Shown: positions 10,290-21,053 of the stretch, in pieces | How positions within the stretch are numbered: the stretch's first letter is position 1 | Layout of the letters: the number at the start of each line of letters is the position of its first letter | Assembly (NCBI GenBank): GCA_003586115.2 | Contig: QVOM02000073.1 | Location: 24,786,175-24,850,174, forward strand | Length of the DNA stretch: 64,000 bases | Direction: 5' to 3' | Source: Salvator merianae | Taxonomy: Eukaryota; Chordata; Lepidosauria; Squamata; Teiidae | Made by a program: the position numbers and the translations under genes | The notes under the pieces: model-generated | Database searches by the model: none | What the model was told of the DNA's origin: nothing | What the model saw: the letters and a program-made list of their open reading frames with translations, nothing else

Positions 10290-12450
10290 CAGCCCTCAGT
10301 CCTTATCAGCTGCAAGGGACAGGCCCAGGGGAAGGGATGCCAGTGTCTGCTGGTGTCTGCCCTGGAGGTTTGGTGGAGGAGACTGCCGAAGAGATGCCTG
10401 TCAGAGAAAAGAGGATTGGGCAGGTGGGAGAGGAAGATTCAAGGCATCTACTTGCTACAGTCACTCCAGATTTCCTAAGTGGGTGGAGCAGGTGCAGTAA
10501 AAGCCTGGGAATTGAGACCAGTAGTAGCAGTGGTGAAGATGGCAGAGGAAGCACCACACCATCAGTGTGGAAAGAGGAACTGGTGGCGAGTCTCAACCCA
10601 TGAGACCCTCTTTGCTGAGCCCTTTTAAAGGGGAGACCACAATCATTGTAACAACAGCTCAAGTGCCCAGGGATGCCCAGGTGCTTCTGCTTCCATTTTG
10701 GGCTGATGCTTCTCAAGAGCTGCCAGAGAAGCTCCAGATCTTCTAAATGCTTTTTTTTTTTGGCCGTGCTGCCCCTGAGCCATCTCAACTCGCCTGCCTG
10801 AGATAGGTGTGGACAGACTGAAAACGATCTCAATTCCTGGTCTGTCCTCAGCTGCTGAACTTTGTGTACTCCTTATATAAACTCCCACATCATATCCCAG
10901 TCTTCTTACATTGTGTCCACCACCTCTCCCCCCAGATTGCATCACTGCTTTCCTGGACTGCACCCCGCTGTCCCCCTTCTCCTGTCATGTGCCCTACCAT
11001 CCCTGGACTGTGCCCACACCTGCTTTTCTCCTTGAGTCTGCTTTGCTGTGTCTGGCTGTACAGTCTGGAAAAGACTGTGGTTGGTGCTCATTCCACTTCC
11101 TGTGTGAGAAGTGGAACAGCATGGTCCTGAGGGGAAAATGTGGACTTTATTGGAGAGGTGCTAGGCATGATGGGAGAAAAGAGGAAAGGCTGGGGTGCAA
11201 TCTGGGGAGGAGATTGACGGTTTGTCTGGCTTGCAGTTCAGGTTCATTCTGAATGCTAACTACAATTTTCTCTTGTTAGGAGAACTAGTCCAAGCTGATA
11301 ACATGTACAAAGGTTTCCCCATCTCTTGTGTACCTTTCTAACCTTGGGTTTGGTTTAACAGATACATAACTAGAAAGATGAGCTTAAGGGGAGGATGGAG
11401 AAGGAAACCTAACCATCCAAAATGCAGTACAATTGTTTTTCAATAACATTAAGTCCCTGTTGAATCAGTTACAAAAATATAAATCATCCACAACGTGGTA
11501 TAAGCTAAAGCATACAGTATTTGCAATGGGGCAAAGAATTCTGGTAGTCACAGGAAGGCAAATGCAACTGCTACAGCACTGGCACAAAGGCTTTTACAGT
11601 GTTGCTTTCAGTGGAATTTGTCAGTCAGAAGGCAGGAGGAAACTTACAGAAAACCTAGCATGGAGTCTTTGTGCCTAGGGTTAAAGTTGGGCTTCAAAAT
11701 TTTTCTCTAATAGCAGGCAGGTTGGAAAAACCATAGTATTTCAATAAATCCCACCACAACTTTTTCACACAGTAATGAATGGATTGGGTCCATCTTTTCT
11801 CCCCTGGTGTGTGATCAATAACACTAGTTTGCCCAAGTGTTACTGGTTACTTTCTCCATTTAGAAGTCTTCAGGACAGGTAAATATGAACTTTTGGAGAT
11901 TCTTTTAAGATTAAAAATAAGGTGACTTTGTAGGAAACCCAATTGATTAGGCTTGATTTACTTTGCCTTAGATTTAAAGCAGGGTTTCTCTTTCATTCAA
12001 ACTAGCTATACTATTTCATTGAAATTTTCTTATATAGCAGCAGCTTTTTTCTTCCACCCTTAGGTGACCTAGAAATCATAATCAATTTACCTTACTTTTG
12101 CTGGTTGACTTAGAGACCTTAGTTTCTTTGCCCCAGTGCCTGCTGACTGGAAGCTAATCCTATTACCTGTATCACCACTTGCCTAGCTGGAAACTTCATG
12201 CTGTTCCTTGTACCATTTAAAACAGTTTTAAATAACTTTGGGTTGTTCTAATTTTACCTTTTAATAAAAGTAACATTGTTTCAGAACATTGTCTGGTCAT
12301 TTCCTCTTCCCTAAGGATTGCCTGCCAGTTTGATGCCAAACCAATCTCTTTGTCTACAACAATCTTACACTTCTGTGCATGTACAGAGTGTCAGGGCAAT
12401 TTACATAACCTTGTCAATTTGGCTGTAGGAAGCAATGCCTGTGTAAACCT
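10290..12450. other. No recognised gene; may include the interior of TIR-H
   Basis: The GC-richer part (10290-11260) gives several fortuitous long frames, the longest being 175 codons on the minus strand at 10306-10833. None resembles a known protein. A short T run lies at about 10750. 11700-12300 is AT-richer and featureless. Confidence 0.45.
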
Positions 12451-12453
12451 CCC

Positions 12454-12513
12454 TAAAAATCAGGTGAATTTGCATAAAAATCAGGTGAATTTGCATAAAA
12501 ATCAGGTGTAACT
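12454..12513 (+). repeat. 21-bp tandem repeat carrying octamer motifs
   Basis: About 2.9 copies of 'taaaaatcaggtgaatttgc' plus one base, period 21 bp. Two copies contain a perfect POU octamer, ATTTGCAT, at 12468-12475 and 12489-12496. They are exactly two helical turns apart and would face the same side of the helix. The third copy has lost the octamer. It lies 120-160 bp upstream of a TATA box, an arrangement like an enhancer repeat in a retroviral U3 or an octamer-driven promoter. No binding data exist here. Confidence 0.7.
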
Positions 12514-12616
12514 TGTGAATTTGGTTGGTCTGAGTCTGGCATTCCTGGCCATTTCATGAAGTTCTACACTGGTATAGTCACTGGTATGGTCTCAGGGCGC
12601 ATCACAATAAATTCTC

Positions 12617-12624
12617 TATAAATA
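12617..12624 (+). promoter_or_regulatory. TATA box of a candidate core promoter
   Basis: TATAAATA in the context 'ctctataaatacgggtag'. Transcription would be expected near 12645-12652, in 'gctgactcttctcgac'. That would leave a 5' leader of only about 25-30 nt before the ATG at 12675. An AATAAA-type signal occurs downstream at about 12948, so an LTR (U3-R-U5) reading is also possible. Confidence 0.4.
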
Positions 12625-12664
12625 CGGGTAGAGGCCCACAGCCTGCTGACTCTTCTCGACTTCT

Positions 12665-12880
12665 CTCGGGCAAGATGGTTCATGGCTTCTGGACTAGTGG
12701 CATTTGGAGGAAGGGTCACTGCTGGGAACAAGATGGCAGAACAACGCAGCCTGGTACCCCTTCTCCACTTTCCTCAAGCAAGACAGTTCATGGCATTTGG
12801 ACTAGTGGCACTTGGAGAAGATGCCGCCATTGGGAGGAAGACAGCTTACCGTGCAGATTGCCTTCAGTGCTGGCTCCAGG
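12665..12880 (+). repeat. 108-bp imperfect tandem duplication
   Basis: Two units start at about 12666 and 12774. The best-kept block is 'gttcatggcttctggactag' against 'gttcatggcatttggactag', followed by 'tggcatttgg' against 'tggcacttgg'. YY1-like motifs occur in both: CAAGATGGCAGA at about 12729, and GCCGCCAT (the inverse of ATGGCGGC) at about 12822. Confidence 0.75.
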
Positions 12881-13052
12881 TTTAGGAAGGCTCTCAGATA
12901 AGGTGGCTATTTTGGTTTGGGTTCATATTTTATATTTTCAAAATGAAATAAAATCTTCTGAGTTTGAATTTAGTGCCACTGGAGGGAGAAAAATGTTCAA
13001 ACTCCTACTAGGAAAAAGAGTAGAGTCAGTTGAAGTTAGATATAAGAAATAA
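12675..13052 (+). CDS. Putative 125-aa protein with internal repeat, unrecognised
   Basis: An ATG frame ending in TAA. I do not recognise the product. The start context caagATGG has A at -3 and G at +4, and it matches the first part of the TISU element (SAASATGGCGGC) used by short-leader mRNAs. A TATA box lies about 58 bp upstream. Residues 2-19 ('VHGFWTSGIWRKGHCWEQ') recur at residues 38-55 ('VHGIWTSGTWRRCRHWEE') because of a 108-bp duplication of 36 codons. Unusually for a soluble protein the repeat is rich in Trp, Gly, His and Arg. The C-terminal half is ordinary, with a Lys/Arg-rich end. No signal peptide is visible. A second ATG frame (12682-12885) overlaps and is also open with its own repeat, which argues that openness may be chance. 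An LTR or non-coding origin is at least as likely. Confidence 0.2.
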   Translation: MVHGFWTSGIWRKGHCWEQDGRTTQPGTPSPLSSSKTVHGIWTSGTWRRCRHWEEDSLPCRLPSVLAPGLGRLSDKVAILVWVHILYFQNEIKSSEFEFSATGGRKMFKLLLGKRVESVEVRYKK

Positions 13053-13183
13053 CATGGCTATCATACATCTGGATTTGAATACATTTACTAACAAGTGTAA
13101 GCTACTAGCATCATATGTTTCAGAATTCTTGCAGTAAAAAGGAAAAGACTCTTCAGCAGCAAAATTCCTTCCAATTATCACCT

Positions 13184-13720
13184 GCATAAGAACATAAGAT
13201 ATGTCCTTCTGGATTAGACCAGTAGCCCATCTAGACCAGTAGGCTATTCTCACAGTGGCCAACAAGCTGTGCATGGAAGCGCATTGACAAGCAGGTTATA
13301 AGCATTTATCTTGCCTTGCTTAATCTGCCAGCAACTGGCCTTTAGAGCCATATTGCCTTCCCTGTGAGAGGAAGTCACACAGCTGTCTGGGCTGGTAGCC
13401 ACTCATAGCCTTGTCCATTACGAATGAGCCCAAATGCTTTCTGAGGCTTTCCAAGTTGGTGGTCAAGACCACATCCTGTGGTAGAGAATTCTAAATTTTA
13501 ACTGTGCACTATGTAAAAAAACCAAAAATATTGTTGTCGTTACTCTTTCAAGATTCAGCTTCATTGGGTGAACCCTAGTTTTGGTGTTTTGGAAAGGGGA
13601 CTAAAACTTATCCACTCTGTCCACACTGTGCCTGATTTTACATTGTGCTTGTAATGTGTCTTCTCTCACTTTCTTTCTAGACTAAAAAAGCCCATCTGAT
13701 GCAACATTTCCTTTAACCCC
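13184..13720 (+). mobile_element. CR1/L3-like LINE-derived repeat, longest copy
   Basis: Starts 'cataagaacataagat', then shows in order the standard blocks of this reptile repeat: 'ctggattagaccagtagccc', 'ctcacagtggccaacaagc', 'agccttgtcca', 'ccaagttggtggtcaaga', 'tcctgtggtagagaattcta', 'cagcttcattgggtgaaccc', and 'actaaaaaagccc' with 'tgcaacatttcct'. No coding frame remains. Confidence 0.75.
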
Positions 13721-13724
13721 CTTA

Positions 13725-14340
13725 GTTTAATTTCAATAGCCAGCAAAACGCTACATGGTGGAAATGTTATTTTATAGTGTGTTTTGACTTGACTAGTATC
13801 TCCTGGTGAATACTGAGATGTTCAGTATAGAAGTAAATAATAGTAGTCCTAAATTCTTGGTTTTGGATCACCATCAGCTTAATGTCAGGTTGCTAAACCA
13901 TCAATTTTTGCTATATGATTATTTCAGCTCACACAGTGGCAATTGCCACAGATTACCAGTACTCTGAAGAGTTGTCAGAGGAAGGCAGTTGTATGGAACT
14001 CTGCTTAGGGTTTCTATACTTTTAATTGTTGTGCAGTACAGGGAATTTCTGCAGCTGTTGTCTGAATGGGGTGTAGTTACCATTGAGTGAGTCTGTCTTT
14101 TTGGTGAGGTCCAGGAAGCAAAGGGAAAGTGCATTTGGAGAATTTGACTGACTGTTAAGCTTGCTGTTTGGTATTATTTTCCTGGTATGAGAAGTCCATC
14201 TTGCTTTCTTGCTTTCTTTGCCATGGGTTCAGTCTATCCTAGCTATGTTTCTGCCAGTTGAACTAAGTTGAAAATAGCCTCTTCTGAACTAGTGTTAGAA
14301 TTATAGGATCCCTCTCCTAGATTCTATGCAGAAGACTTAA
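13725..14340. other. No recognised feature
   Basis: Unmarked DNA. The minus frame at 13919-14134 (71 codons) is unremarkable. Confidence 0.5.
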
Positions 14341-14343
14341 CAG

Positions 14344-14525
14344 AGAACATAAGAGGAACCCTGCTGGTCCAGCATCCTGTCTCACACAGTGGCCCACCAA
14401 TTGCTTCTGGATATTTTCAAGTACAATATAAAGGCAAAAACTTTATCTGCTCCCTGCAAATGGCCTTTAGAGGCCTGTCTCTTCACCCTGGAGGCAGTAC
14501 CTAGGCATCTATTCTAGTAGTGGAG
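14344..14525 (+). mobile_element. CR1/L3-like repeat, fragment
   Basis: Same subfamily as 299-660: 'acataagaggaaccctgctg', 'caattgcttctgg', 'tggcctttagaggcctgt', 'ctattctagtagt'. The centre of the consensus is deleted. Confidence 0.7.
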
Positions 14526-14779
14526 GGACATTTGGGGGTCTATCTCCAGGGTCAATCATAGTTGCATATAGTTCTGTCACTAAACCAGTGGTGATTGGAG
14601 TATATCTTTTTAATATATTTTCAAAAGGTGTTGCTGTACAGTAGGACCTTGTAGAAAGTGGAGGAGGCTTTGCACTTTTAACCAATTGCCTGGTGGTGAG
14701 GTAATTTATTATTCCCTTGTACATGGGCAAAATCTTAGCATGGCAGTGAAGGAATCTTCCTGCATCTTCTTTACTTCTT

Positions 14780-15143
14780 TAGCCTGCAGAAGAGAAGACT
14801 GAGAGAAGACATGATAGCTGTTTTCAAGTATCTGAAGGGCTGTCACAGTACAGAGGGATTGGCCCTATTCTCACTTACACAGGAAGAAAGGACTAGAAAC
14901 AATGGGATGAAACTTCAAGGGAGTAGATACAGACTAAATATTAGAAAAACTTTCTGACAGTAAGGGCGATCAGTCAGTGGAATAGGTTGCCACAGGAGGT
15001 GGTGGGTTCTCCTTTGCTGGAGGTCTTCAAGGAGAGGCTGGACAGACATCTGTCTGGGATGGTTTAGTGAATCCTGCATTGAGCAGGGGGTTGGACTCGA
15101 TGACCCTGGAGGTCCCTTCCAACTCTATGATTCTGTTTTGCAT
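14780..15143 (+). mobile_element. CR1 LINE 3' end, 5'-truncated
   Basis: Reads from the CR1 ORF2 C-terminal region ('GCHSTEGLALFSLTQEERTR' as a broken frame) into the conserved CR1 3' UTR. It ends 'ggttggactcgatgaccctg', 'gaggtcccttccaactctat', 'gattctg'. Against the copy at 31873 it carries stops and frameshifts in the ORF2 tail. A poly(A) tail is not expected, because CR1 ends in short ATTCTATG-type repeats. Confidence 0.92.
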
Positions 15144-15971
15144 ATCTCTCACCGCACCCATGCATGAAAGCAAAACTCTCTGTTGTGCGTGCTATGTTCA
15201 CTCTGTTTTCCTTTTAAAACCAATTTTTGTGCTTTTGCGCCGGACCTCTGGTTCACACAACTCTCTGCATCCTAAATGCACACTTGCGCTTGTGTTTTCC
15301 TATGCCTTAATTGTGAAAGCTGCACTACATTCCCCTTTCCATCTCTCTTAGCGAGCTGTGGGTCAGTTGCTCCCAAAGCAGAGTTGCTTGTCCCTGTACA
15401 TTTCCCCCTCCCACCTTGGCTCTCCAGTGTGAAACTTGGAATGACAACTGAAATGCATGTCACAAAGAAGAAGTGGGAATTATCACTCTGTGGTGGCCAC
15501 TGATGCTCTGTTTCTTACTGTGCTGCTTCCCATGCTACAGCAGCAAGGCCCTTGGGTCAACATAACGTGTACTGGATGGTGCTGGTAGTTGTCCGAGTCA
15601 GTAATACTTGCAGTTTCTCTTCCACTCTATTTGGGAACTTGTATTCCTCTTTTTTAATGGGGAAAAGGGTTTGCTAAACCTCTTTCTTGTGTCTTTTCCC
15701 CCTTCAAGCCACTGCCATTACTGCTTGGGCTTCCCCCTGCCCAGGAGCGCTGAGCCAGGGCAACTATAGCGGACTTACTTTCACAATTTGCTATGTACGT
15801 TACATGTTTTGAAACCTTTCCTTGTCTCATGGCTGCAATTCAACAATCAGTGCCATTTTTCGCCACCACTTTTGCTTTACTTTTAGCTTCTCCGCTGGAA
15901 GGCTGCCTATCTAGCTGATTCCTTTAACATGACAAAAGTCGTCATGGAAGTTTGCTTGACACTGCTTGGTG

Positions 15972-15984
15972 GTTGCCTGGTAAC
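15972..15984 (+). promoter_or_regulatory. RFX X-box-like motif
   Basis: GTTGCC-T-GGTAAC has two half-sites matching the RFX consensus GTNRCC(0-3)RGYAAC with a 1-nt spacer. A sequence this size should hold roughly one such match by chance. Confidence 0.3.
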
Positions 15985-16142
15985 AGTGAGAAAGAAGGGG
16001 AGACTGGCCAATCAGAAGACATTCCTGACCTGGATGAGAGAGGAAAAGCAAGGGTGGCATATGTAGCCAGAGCCACCAGAACTAGTCTAGATGAACTGGC
16101 AGGAAAGCAGCCATGGCCATGGGCAAGACAAGGTGAGGTAAG

Positions 16143-16162
16143 TGGGGTGGGGTGGGGTGGGG
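16143..16162 (+). repeat. (GTGGG)n short tandem repeat
   Basis: Four units of a GTGGG pentamer. Four G-runs within 20 bp could in principle form a G-quadruplex. Confidence 0.85.
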
Positions 16163-16884
16163 AAAGAAGACTAGGGATTGGGGACACAGCACAACCACAT
16201 CATGTTTTTTCATAGGAAGTACAGTACTGCTGATAAGTGCTGGATCTTCGATGTGCTTCTGTGCAGAAGAGGAAGAAAGAAGTTGGGGAGGAGGAACCCC
16301 ACACATTTTTATTTTAGGGGCAACAGCACATGGATTGAGGAGCCGGTGGACTTGGGAACTCAGGGGGAGGAGACACAACCATGCCAACAGTTGTTCTAAA
16401 AACTATGTACAGTGATTCCCGTGAGCATTGCTGTGCAGATGCTGAAGGAAGAATGAAAATTAAGGAGAGGGAAAAGGAGCAATCCTGTGTCTTTTATTCC
16501 AGGAACAACACCTTTGCTGTGGGGGAGGCAGAGGAAATGAGGCAAATGGCACCCCCAGAAAAAATTTAATTGATTGATGTCAAAATGTCTAATCTTCTGG
16601 TGCAGAAGAGAGGAGCAGGATAAGATGGGTGGAGAGGAAAAGGCCCCCTCTGAGCAGAGCAAAAACAGGATAAAATGCACAGGATAAAATGCAGATGCTG
16701 AAAGATGTGCTAAATGTGCCTTATTTTATGTCTGAACCTTCATACAGGGGAAATGCGGACTAAATAGCTATGATGCAAATAGGCCCTTGGAGACATAATT
16801 TATTTTGCTAGTGAAGTAGTGGCAAAATAAATCCTATTATTAGTAATTTGAAGCTGTTTTTAAGTGTACAGAAAGCTGTTTCAA

Positions 16885-16975
16885 AGTTATTTTAACCTTG
16901 TTTTCAAGTGATGCTATACACCACTTTGAGATTTTGAAATGAAGCTGAGATATAGAAATGCATAAAATAAAGGAA
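16885..16975 (+). mobile_element. L2-like LINE 3' tail, diverged
   Basis: 'gatgctatacaccactttga', then 'gatatagaaatgcataaaat', follows the familiar 'accgccttgaga...gggatagaaatgcaataaat' 3' end of L2-type LINEs. Confidence 0.45.
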
Positions 16976-17423
16976 ATACTTCTGGGCCCCCTTTTGGATC
17001 ACATATAGAAATGATGATATAATTGCCATGAATGCTTAGTAATAGGATGAAGCAAAGTATATGGGTACTAATTTCATATTTTTATGTTTTTGCTAATGTG
17101 CATTTTTTAAACCTCCAAATTTTATTTGGTGGTTTGTCATTTTGTATGTAGGAAGGAGCAATGTAGAAACAGATGCTGATGTTTCTGCTAATTTTCCTTC
17201 TCCCTTCTAGCCTCTGTCACCTCCAAAGGATCTCTAAAAGTACCCCTCCCATGTTCTGGCCATATTTAGGAGGGAGGCTACTTTGTCCTTATCTTGATGG
17301 ATCCCTTCAATCAATGGAGGGACACCCACTGCTTGCCACCCTATATAAGAGTTTAAACAGCTTAAGCAGGAGGAAGGGATGGAAATGAATGGAGGAACTG
17401 GGGATAGGGGTGGTCAGAAGGGA

Positions 17424-17449
17424 GGAGGCAGGAGGCAGGAGGCAGGAGG
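17424..17449 (+). repeat. (GGAGGCA)n short tandem repeat
   Basis: About 3.5 units of a 7-bp purine-rich motif, inside a broader GGA-rich stretch (17370-17480). Confidence 0.85.
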
Positions 17450-17529
17450 GGAAAGGAAAGGGCAAAGAAGAGAAAGAATTGCCTCTTTCCCCAACCTTGT
17501 AAGTAAACTGCAGCAATTGGGGAGGTACC

Positions 17530-17650
17530 GTCTCAGTTCATCAGCAAGCCCAGACAAATCATGACAGTTCATCTTTGGCCGGGATTAATTCAGGACCAAT
17601 CACCACAGTTCATCAGCAGCCATTCAATAGCAATCACCCGAGTTCATCCT
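17530..17650 (+). repeat. Irregular four-fold repeat of AGTTCATC
   Basis: AGTTCATC occurs at 17535, 17566, 17607 and 17641, with unequal spacing (31, 41 and 34 bp). In three of them it is preceded by AATCA a few bases upstream. This looks like a decayed satellite or minisatellite. Confidence 0.6.
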
Positions 17651-20222
17651 CAGTAGGAACCAATTAATACAAGTCAGCAGTGTCAAGGTCGTCAATAATC
17701 ATTCTCATACAGAGGGAAAGGAAGGAGGCTTGGGAGGGGTGGCAAAGGAAGGGAGGAGGGTAAAAGGGGGAGAGAGAAGGAAGGCAGGAAGCAAAGGGAA
17801 ATTGACACGTGTGATGGCAAACCTTTATGGGGCCATTTACGTAGGCCAGCCAGCACCAGTCCATCCCAGGGATTTTGCTTGGTTATTCCAAGCCTAGCTT
17901 CCCAGGGTAGAAAATAGCTCTGATGCCATAGCCATCATTGTATGTGGTTGCTAGTTCATCTATAAGCTTGCCGGGTGGAGAAGAGGGGGCTGTCTGGATG
18001 GGGGAGAATGCTATAACAGTAGGGTTCTCCATGCCAAATTACGTCCCTCCCTGACCCCTAGATCTATGCTCTCCACCCCAGTTTTAACCTGAGCTGAGAC
18101 TTGAGGCATGCCATCCTGCTTCACCCTCAGCTGACAGCATCTCTGCCACTAGGACTCTCCCATCCACAGTGAGTTTTTGGTCCCTAGCCTCTGCTTTTAT
18201 CACTGCTGGGTGTAATTTCAGCAGTGATTTTTTTCATTCCCAGGCTTCTGGCATCGCCATTGTCTAGGCTTTAATCTTGGCAGTTCTTTCAGGAGCTTTC
18301 ACATTCACTCTGGTTGCTGCCAGGCAAGGCAGGTTTGCCTGGGATGTGTTTTGCCTCACCTCATTTGCCCTCTTAAGGGTGACTGCTGGTGTAAGAACTG
18401 TGTATAGCCAATTTGAACACTGAACTCTAATAGAGGAAATGATTCCTTTTGTGCTGGTGTAGCTGTGCCTGTACTCTGATGCTGCTCAGCTTCTGAGGAT
18501 TTCACCTCATTGCAAGGTGCATTCTAATATTTCTAAGTAATTTTCATATTACTTCCCCCTTCTTTATAAAAACAAAATCTAAGGCTAACGGTTCAGACAG
18601 TGCTGGTTATTTCAGAAGCATGAGTTTGGTGGAACAACTTCCTGATGATTTTCTGGTTGGACAAAGGGCCCAGGATATCAGATATTATGCTACAGGAATG
18701 AGAAAAAATTCATCTTTGAAAAAGGACTGTTTCTAGGTCTTAGATTCAGGGTTACCTCCTGAATCTGAGGCTTTACTCTTAATCCTTTGACCTGTAAGAA
18801 ACATGTCAAAAGTTCAGGGATGTTTTGTCTATCCAAACATCTTTGTCGAACTCTGCATATGCTCTAAAACCTAAGGACATGTTCAAGGAAGCAGCAAGTA
18901 ACTAATTAATTTAGACTGATTTTTACTGATTTTATTTTCAAGTGTGTAACGGCTGCCTTTCTTTTTTCTTTCTTAGATTTTTACTAGTTGCCCAGTAAAA
19001 ATCAAATGACAAACCCTCTTTTTCATTTATTTCAGCTAGGAATGCAATATGTCTGGCATGGAAATGAAATGAAGGGAACAAAAGAAGCTAAAGGAATTTA
19101 AAAAGCACCACAAGAAGGCTGGAACAGAAAGGTCATTGAGGAATCAGTGAAAAAAGATGTCGATATTATGAGATATTAACTAAGGAAGTTTGGGCAGAAG
19201 CAATACGTGTGAGAACATATGGCAGGCAAAATTGAGTATGACACCAGATATTTAAGCATTATCACAAATTATTAGCCCAATGGGGAAAAAGAAAACATGT
19301 TTTTCCATGTTGATTCTGCTTATTGGAAATGAAGATCCTTTAAAGGAGACTGCAGTATAGTTGTAGTTCTAGCTGCGTGTTCAGTGACACTGGAGACAAA
19401 TTATGGTTAAAATCCCCAAGATAGCTGACTTCAGATTTAATGGATAAGAGGAAATTATTGATTTTTTCGATACTGAGCAGCTAAACACCAAGCTAGAAAC
19501 TGAATTAGCAACACATTTACTTATGGAAGTAAAACAGAAGTATTGGACTGAGAAAGATATGTCATCATCAATGAAGGTCTCGAATAAGTGATATTTTCTT
19601 ATTAGATGTAGACAAAGGGGAAGGAGATGAGAAGTTGTCCCTCCTCCACCAAGTATTTGATCACATATAGAAGTAATTTAGGATATAAGTAGAAAAAATA
19701 TCATTGCAGGTATGGATCTTAAGAGATATGGGCAAATAAAGTATTGATAGAAAAGAACAGGGGAGAAGAAAAGGAAAGCAAAATCTGTTTTTTGTTTGGT
19801 GCTGGGAGCAGCAAACTTGAATTAGTGGAAGAGGTTTCTTAATTTTCTTTACACATTTCCTGTGTACTGGTTTTGCTGCTCCTGGATTACAGGTGCTAAC
19901 AGAGTGAGGGTGTTGATTCCTTCCAGATGGTTCCATTGTGATATCTCTACCACATGCACATTTGTTCCGCTTTCTCCTGTCTACAGAGTATTTTGCTAGA
20001 GAGTTCCTCAGGAGGCTGTGCCTATCAGGGCTTGCTCTGAGGAGTCAATGCTGTGAATCAGGTTCTGAGTGGATGCTCTGCAAGGGCTGTTTTTGGTAAG
20101 GTATTAGACTCCCTCCCAAGAGAGGGACAGTGAATATTTATGATGGGGAGACAAAAGTTAGGAACAAAGAAAGAATGCAGTTGGTTAATGAGAGAACAGC
20201 TTCTTGTCTGCACAATAACTTA

Positions 20223-21053
20223 GGCTGTGTTCAGACTAGCGATTTTTAAAATCACCTGCATAAAAGGAGCAAATAATTCCTAGGCACACAGGAAAAAAGT
20301 CTTCCACACACACTTACTGATGAGGCGATTCACTAATCTAACATCACAACCCGCAAAGGGAGCTGCTCACTGATTGGCCACTCCCCGCCACTTTGCTGAA
20401 GAGATTTTCCAAACTATTAACTCTTTAACTGCCAGGTTTCCGTCTCCTTTTTCTCTGATTCAACTCTCCCTTATTCTCTCTTCCCTCCTTATTCTCGGTT
20501 CAACGATGCCTCAGGGAACTGGAGCAGAGGGCAGAGAGGGAGATGTTTCCTTTGGAAAGGGAAAAACCCTGGCAGTTAAGTACTTGAATGGAAACTGCTT
20601 GAAGCTTTTAACTAAGAGCAGAGGGAGAGATTTGCCAGCACAGGGAGAAAAGGGGAAGGAGAGATTTGCCAGCGTGGGGAAACTTTTCAGCCCTCTTGTG
20701 TTCTGTAGTTAAAAAAGCACGTTGGACTTTAGTAGCAAGGGGCTTTCTCCCACGCCTCGCTATTGATGTCTTTTTTAATCTACAGAAGGCAGGGAGTTTG
20801 AAAAGTTTCCCTGTGCCGGCAAAAGCTCACTCGCCCCCTCCCTTCTTGTGCTGTTGTCCCATGGGTTCCTGCAAGGCTCTGATTGGTTCAGGTGCTCCCC
20901 ATGGTGACACGAAAGCACAGAAAAGCCGAATATAGAAGAGCCGACCCAGGCAGCCTTGGAGAGGCGTAGAGGCGGTTTTCTCAGAGAACTTTATGAATGC
21001 TGCAGCTTCCGTCTGACTGGAAGCCGACCAAAATAGCCTGTCTGATCACACCC
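20223..21053 (+). mobile_element. TIR-A element, 831 bp, PIF/Harbinger-like MITE
   Basis: Flanked on both sides by TTA (20220-20222 and 21054-21056). The left terminus is GGCTGTGTTCAGACTAGC. The right terminus read inward is GGGTGTGATCAGACAGGC. A second copy with the same layout lies inverted at 41472-42303. TTA target duplication with GG-starting TIRs fits PIF/Harbinger. No transposase frame survives, and the plus frame of 112 codons inside (20374-20712) resembles none, so it would need a transposase in trans. CpG dinucleotides are still fairly frequent, which suggests modest age. Confidence 0.85.

Larger units (their letters stand above)
15145..16880. other. No recognised gene; RFX-like motif and G-rich tract
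   Basis: Moderately GC-rich. Overlapping frames of 60-100 codons on both strands (15942-16680) resemble nothing known. A splice-donor-like 'caaggtgaggtaagtgg' at about 16127 follows one of them, but no acceptor fits the same frame. Confidence 0.45.
16980..20219. other. No recognised gene
   Basis: A long stretch with two local repeats (17424-17449 and 17530-17650) and otherwise unmarked DNA. 19050-19640 is purine-rich on the plus strand, with a short frame ('KLETELATHLLMEVKQKYW') that faintly recalls a retroelement coiled coil. I could not support an assignment. Confidence 0.45.

Noticed and set aside
10306..10833. 175-codon minus-strand frame
   Set aside because: GC-rich local composition, overlapped by plus-strand frames of similar quality, crosses a T run, and no recognisable domain.
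12421..12515. CRISPR-like direct repeats
   Set aside because: The 21-bp units are adjacent with no spacers, and the genome is clearly vertebrate.
15928..16135. Exon-like frame ending at a good splice donor (caagGTGAGG)
   Set aside because: An in-frame stop lies just upstream and no acceptor with a polypyrimidine tract fits; the protein resembles nothing.
19440..19640. Possible L1 ORF1 coiled-coil remnant
   Set aside because: Only a short Glu/Lys/Leu-rich frame, with no RRM-like or C-terminal domain motifs; similarity too faint.
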